Source: Treponema sp. (GTDB taxonomy: Bacteria; Spirochaetota; Spirochaetia; Treponematales; Breznakiellaceae). From it: 36,590 bases of DNA. This document shows positions 33,251 to 36,590 of the stretch, in pieces. The stretch's first letter is position 1. Each line of letters starts with the position of its first letter. The notes under the pieces are model-generated. The model had not been told where the DNA came from and made no database searches. It saw only the letters and a program-made list of their open reading frames with translations. A program made the translations under genes and the position numbers. Location: positions 1-36,590 of the forward strand of contig JAISOX010000114.1 in NCBI GenBank assembly GCA_031275325.1. The letters are read 5' to 3'.

Positions 33251-33755
33251 ATGCGTCATCCCTTTACTTTGTATAAAGAAAAGACAAAATCCGGCTTTGT
33301 TTGGTATGCCCGGTTTTGAGACGAGGCTGCGGGGAAGTATGCACTGAGCCGTTCTACCGGCATCCTGGTTAAGGGAAGCCTAAGAAAAAGACCGGGCCAT
33401 GCTTCCTACCATCCGGTTTATTCCACAAACTGATAATTCCTTTGTTCAGTCTATAGCTGAATTCTGGCTCCCTGACAGCCCTTATGCCCGGGAAGTGGCG
33501 CTCCTTAGGAAAAACCCTTATCCATAAGATATATTCAGCTTAACCATGAAGATGTGAAGCGGCATATTGAACCTTTCCCGGATTTCAGGAGATTACCCTG
33601 CGGACCCTCACCGCAGGAATGATCCGGATTGGATGACTTGGGCAGCCGGGCGGGGGCTTTCCGGGCGCAGAATTAATACGGCACTGCAATCAATGGGGAT
33701 TGCCATCCGTAGTGAGCCGGGAAGAACCGAAAGACGAATCGGCAAGCCATGAAAG
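33251..33755 (+). pseudogene. Decayed tyrosine recombinase (phage-type integrase), N-terminal part
   Basis: Translation in shifting frames gives a recognisable integrase N-terminal and core-binding domain: MRHPFTLYKEKTKSGFVWYARF, stop TGA at 33317, then DEAAGKYALSRSTGILV; after a frameshift FVQSIAEFWLPDSPYAREVALL; after another IQLNHEDVKRHIEPFPDF; and finally DWMTWAAGRGLSGRRINTAL. The catalytic domain with the Arg-His-Tyr residues is missing, replaced by IS4-like sequence. The position just after tRNA-Leu suggests it once inserted an element there. Confidence 0.75.
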
Positions 33756-34475
33756 CAAGAAGGTACATCCGATAGAGGAGCGAGAGAGTTTTCGGTAGCT
33801 GGAAATTCTGAAGAAGACTATGGCGGATATTCCCTGCGGGATCAAGGCGATAACGGTCTGCGACCGGGAAGGGGATATGGCGGACTAAAGTCCGATGAGT
33901 TGTTTGCTAAGGCGCAATCGTTGAAAGAAGCGATACTGGTAGTACAGAACCGGATGTATAGAGGAAAACAAGCGGATACTGGATGAGATACGGAAGGAAC
34001 GATGTCAGGGGAGGGTTGAAGTAACGCTGCCTGGGGACAGCCGGGGCGGCATAGCGGAGCGGGAGGCGGTATGCCTCGTATTCGGTAAAACATATGCTCA
34101 ATCCGGTTAAGCCATTACCGGATTGTATAGATATGCAGGTTATCTAGGTGAAGGAAGAGAAGCCGCCCAAGGGGAAAGAACCAATAGCATGGTTGTGGAA
34201 AGTTCGTTTCCTCGGTGACCAGGGAACCGATAAGCAGTGCTGAAGAAGCGTATGAGTACGCAGGGTATTAGCTGTATTGTGCGGCGAACAAGGTGAAAAA
34301 AGAAACGGTAGATTGCCTGGGATGGCAGGGAGGGCAGAAATGCGCTCCAAGTGATGGGCCTGCCGGGGTGAAGACGATATGGATAGGGTTAATGAAATTA
34401 TATATTCTGCTGGCGTACCGGGAGTACCTCGCGTGAATCTGTGGGTCAAGTTTAGGCCAAGCTGGGGTTTGCATG
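33750..34475 (+). pseudogene. Decayed IS4-family (Tn5-like) transposase, C-terminal part
   Basis: Fragments in several frames match an IS4-type DDE transposase: HPIEERESFR, in-frame TAG, LEILKKTMADIPCGIKAITV then CDREGDMAD, with the acidic residue of the DREGD motif; then LVVQNRMYRGK; and later VKEEKPPKGKEPIAW, the typical stretch before the last catalytic Glu region. Numerous stops and frameshifts show it is dead. It truncates the recombinase remnant and ends near a clear terminator. Confidence 0.65.
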
Positions 34476-34478
34476 GTG

Positions 34479-34501
34479 AACCGCTCAAAGCGGTTTTTCT
34501 T
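34479..34501 (+). terminator. Rho-independent terminator at the end of the IS4-like remnant
   Basis: AACCGCT and AGCGGTT form a 7-bp stem with a CAA loop, and the right arm runs into TTTTTCTT. This is the most canonical terminator in the window. Confidence 0.65.
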
Positions 34502-35179
34502 GGTTGTTGTTCCGTCCTATTCTTCCATCACTTTCCCTCTGCCTAACCAGGCTTAATTTCTATTTATCTTATTCTTTTATGCGATTAATTACCTTAATTT
34601 TGATATATTATGCTTTGACCAATTTGTCTTTTATCCAAGAAACCTTCCCATTTCGTGATACAACATCCGGTATTACGGGAGTCGGAAAACTTTTAATACT
34701 CCTGTAAAAGTCAAACTTTTAGAGTCTCTCGACAAGCCGGGGGTTTACCAACTTTAATTATGTATAGATTTTCTGAACGGTTGATATTCAAACGGGAGAG
34801 GAACGTCCATTTTACCGTTTTATTCTTATGTATTGGGGCTTTATGAATTGTACTCTGTTCCTCGCAACTCAGTGCCTCGGCTTTGTCCCTACTTCTTTAA
34901 TATCTTTACATCAGATTGCACCAGATCAATCCGCCATGTCCTTCTTTCGGCGCTACCAGTCTATACTCTGGATCCTCGTTCTATAATTAAGAAACGATGA
35001 TGCTTAAAAATGGTAAAAACTACTTCATGGAAGTTCTAAAAAAACGGGTTTCCAAAAAATGCAATAAAGGTATTACTTCTTATAATTTTTTATAAAATTG
35101 CAGACACCGGGGATGGCGAGTGCGACGATAGCGTCAGGGTAACATAATAGACTTGTTCGATAACCTCAAATATGATAAA
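34502..35179. other. AT-rich gap without recognisable genes
   Basis: About 680 bases, clearly more AT-rich than the genes on the left. I recognise no coding remains. A TAAAAGT/ACTTTTA hairpin with a CAA loop lies at 34705-34721. The right end (35085-35100) is very AT-rich and may hold the promoter side of the following IS5-like element. An element boundary could lie near 35150. Confidence 0.5.
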
Positions 35180-35940
35180 ACGAAAGAATGGGACAGGGAA
35201 AGAAGAAGCAAGAAGCCAAAGATGAAGTATTCAAACAGATGTTGGGGTAAAACCGGAAACATTTGAGAAGATGAAATACTTCAAAAGGAATATGACAAAC
35301 TACACAGACCGGGAAGCAAACCGCCAAAAATGACTGTGGAAGACAAGCTGAAGGCGGCCCTGAAATAGCTTCGGGGAATACCGGATGATGGAATCAATCG
35401 GCGCGGATTACGCGGTGAGCAAGAGCAGGGTCTGTGAATCGATACCGTGGGAGGAGGACACGCTGGGCAAAGACAAAATGTTCAAGCTGCCCGGGAAAAG
35501 GGCTTTGAAGTACCCGCAAGGGGGTATAGAGTTTATAGTGGTGGATGTGATGGGAAGCCCCATCCAAGGGCCTAAAAAAACAAAATGAATGGTATTCGGA
35601 CAAAAAGAAGCGGCATACCATAAAAAGGCAGGTACTAATTGAAGGGAAGAGCAATAGGATTCTTGATGTGCGGGAAGGGAAAGGCAGCGTACATGACTTT
35701 AAGAATACTTAAGGGAAGGATGATAACGAATCGATATGGATACAGGCGGACTTTGGATATTGAGGGATAGAAAAGGTTCACTGGAATAGTCAGATACCGA
35801 AGAAGGGAAGCAAGCCTCACGTGCTGAACGAAGGGGAGAGACGGTATAACCGGCGGCTATCGAGGTCGCGGGCGGTGATTGAACATATCAATGTGAAAAT
35901 AAAAACATTCAAGAGCATGGCATTCCATATCGGGTAACCG
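35180..35940 (+). pseudogene. Decayed IS5-family transposase (DDE_Tnp_4-like)
   Basis: Nearly a full transposase can be followed across frames: KDEVFKQMLG and VKPETFEKM, KMTVEDKLKAALK (then TAG), MMESIGADYAVSKSRVCESI, FKLPGKRALKYPQGGIEFIV then VDVMGSPIQGPKK (first catalytic Asp), a frameshift in the A run near 35578, NEWYSDKKKRHTIKRQVLIE, then KSNRILDVREGKGSVHDFK, ESIWIQADFGY (second Asp), NRRLSRSRAVIEHINVKIKT (with the catalytic Glu) and KSMAFHIG. At least three stops and two frameshifts make it inactive. No terminal inverted repeats could be fixed. Confidence 0.8.
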
Positions 35941-35941
35941 T

Positions 35942-36463
35942 TCACAGTAAATAAGCTGGATTTATGAGAACAGGGAGCGGTCTCTTGCCGAAACAGGCGG
36001 ACAAACATTCTTTGAGATAATTCATCACCGGAATATTCTGGAGGCTGCATGTGGTAGAAACACTCCAAAACCGCTCATGCCACTCATTGCCCCTTGCTCC
36101 ATGTCTCCCCTGCGTCACTATACGGTCCAATACACTGTGCCGTATCGTCAATTCCGCCGGATTATTCGTCGCCTCTATTCCCGCTTCTATAAACCTGAAA
36201 TATTCCTCCTCCCACTCCCTTATCCGTTTCCCTATCAACCGCTCCTCCTTTTGTTCAGGCACCGTCCCGGTCTCCCGCCTCACTATCATCCCCTGATGCC
36301 CCCTCATCCGTTCTTTCCATCCTTCTTCCCCCATCTCTTCCCGCATGTGTATCGTTTCAAACATTGCCCGTATCTGTTTCAGTATTCGTCCCCCGTACCG
36401 CCGCCCCCCACTTCCTCCAGTTTCAACAAAAATAACACTTCCCATATCAAATGCGCCCAGCAA
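35942..36463 (-). pseudogene. IS66-family transposase fragment (C-terminal third)
   Basis: An open frame of 173 residues, extending open to a stop at 36485-36487, matches only the C-terminal end of IS66 transposases: a helical region with AMFETIHMREEMGEEGWKER and GKRIREWEEEYFRF, then GIEATNNPAELTIRHSVLDR, VTQGRHGARGNEWHERFWSV and CSLQNIPVMNYLKECLSAC. Full proteins have about 500 residues, so most of the catalytic domain is absent and translation is doubtful. It lies convergent with and abutting the IS5-like remnant. Confidence 0.75.
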
Positions 36464-36555
36464 AACGGTAATATACTGCTTTAGCTATGAAAATGATAAT
36501 TCTCTATAGACAAAAATAATATTATAAAGTATTCTCCATAGCCAGGGAGGCAAAC

Positions 36556-36590
36556 ATGGATAAAATAAAGGAGTTCATGACAATTGCTGA
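36556..36590 (+). CDS. Start of an unidentified gene (cut by the window edge)
   Basis: An ATG at 36556 is preceded by AGGGAGG with five bases of spacing, one of the best ribosome sites in the window, and an AT-rich upstream region (36510-36535) suitable for a promoter. Only MDKIKEFMTIA is visible, too short to identify. Confidence 0.5.
   Translation, partial: MDKIKEFMTIA

Noticed and set aside
34284-34294. Inverted match to the tRNA-Leu 3' end as an attachment site
   Set aside because: Only about nine bases, in the wrong orientation, inside the IS4-like remnant; likely chance.

Overview
The window (about 36.6 kb, moderately GC-rich, mixed strands) most resembles the chromosome of a Treponema-type spirochaete, perhaps a free-living or termite-gut lineage. 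This is an inference from gene content: a Cache-type chemoreceptor, a cheR/cheB pair, lipoproteins with loose lipoboxes, a large ankyrin-repeat lipoprotein, a DUF2156 protein, PocR/AraC regulators and a corrinoid-protein relative. No ribosomal RNA is present to confirm it.

Layout. 1-1101: start of a chemoreceptor gene that runs off the left edge. 1619-5871 (minus): a peptide-binding lipoprotein, an unrecognised 456-residue protein and a DUF2156 acyltransferase-like protein. 6065-9220 (minus): a tight pair of a tandem DUF1538 membrane protein and a soluble protein that looks like three P-II-like domains in one chain. 9406-12876 (minus): a DEAD-box RNA helicase coupled to an ABC-F ATPase. 13116-16250 (plus): a tyrosine phosphatase, then cheR and cheB. 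16482-18076 (minus): tcdA overlapping a ttcA-family gene, both tRNA-modification enzymes. 18252-20208 (plus): trpB and trpA, overlapping. 20229-20998: a tandem array of 23-nt hairpin repeats, directly followed by proS (21089-22900). 23145-26856: two tandem PocR-AraC regulators and a corrinoid-protein homologue that has lost the cobalamin-ligating histidine. 26857-28480: a 1.6 kb gene-free block with a 21-nt repeat block and a second, larger 23-nt hairpin array of 49 units. 28481-32834 (minus): an ankyrin-repeat lipoprotein and a von Willebrand factor A protein, probably one operon. 33075-33156: tRNA-Leu(GAG), followed by a graveyard of decayed mobile genes (tyrosine recombinase, IS4-like, IS5-like, IS66-like) to the right edge, where a new gene may begin at 36556.

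The most unusual content is non-coding. Two arrays of exactly 23-nt units contain stem arms that change together (GATCC with GGATC, GAACA with TGTTC), so hairpin potential is kept while sequence changes. Several ordinary gaps (1102-1618, 9221-9405, 14777-15074, 26121-26208) are strings of short unrelated hairpins. Together they suggest a genome-wide process that creates or maintains inverted repeats between genes. Among proteins, the three-domain P-II-like partner of DUF1538 and the PocR regulators beside a degenerate corrinoid protein are the best candidates for undescribed systems.
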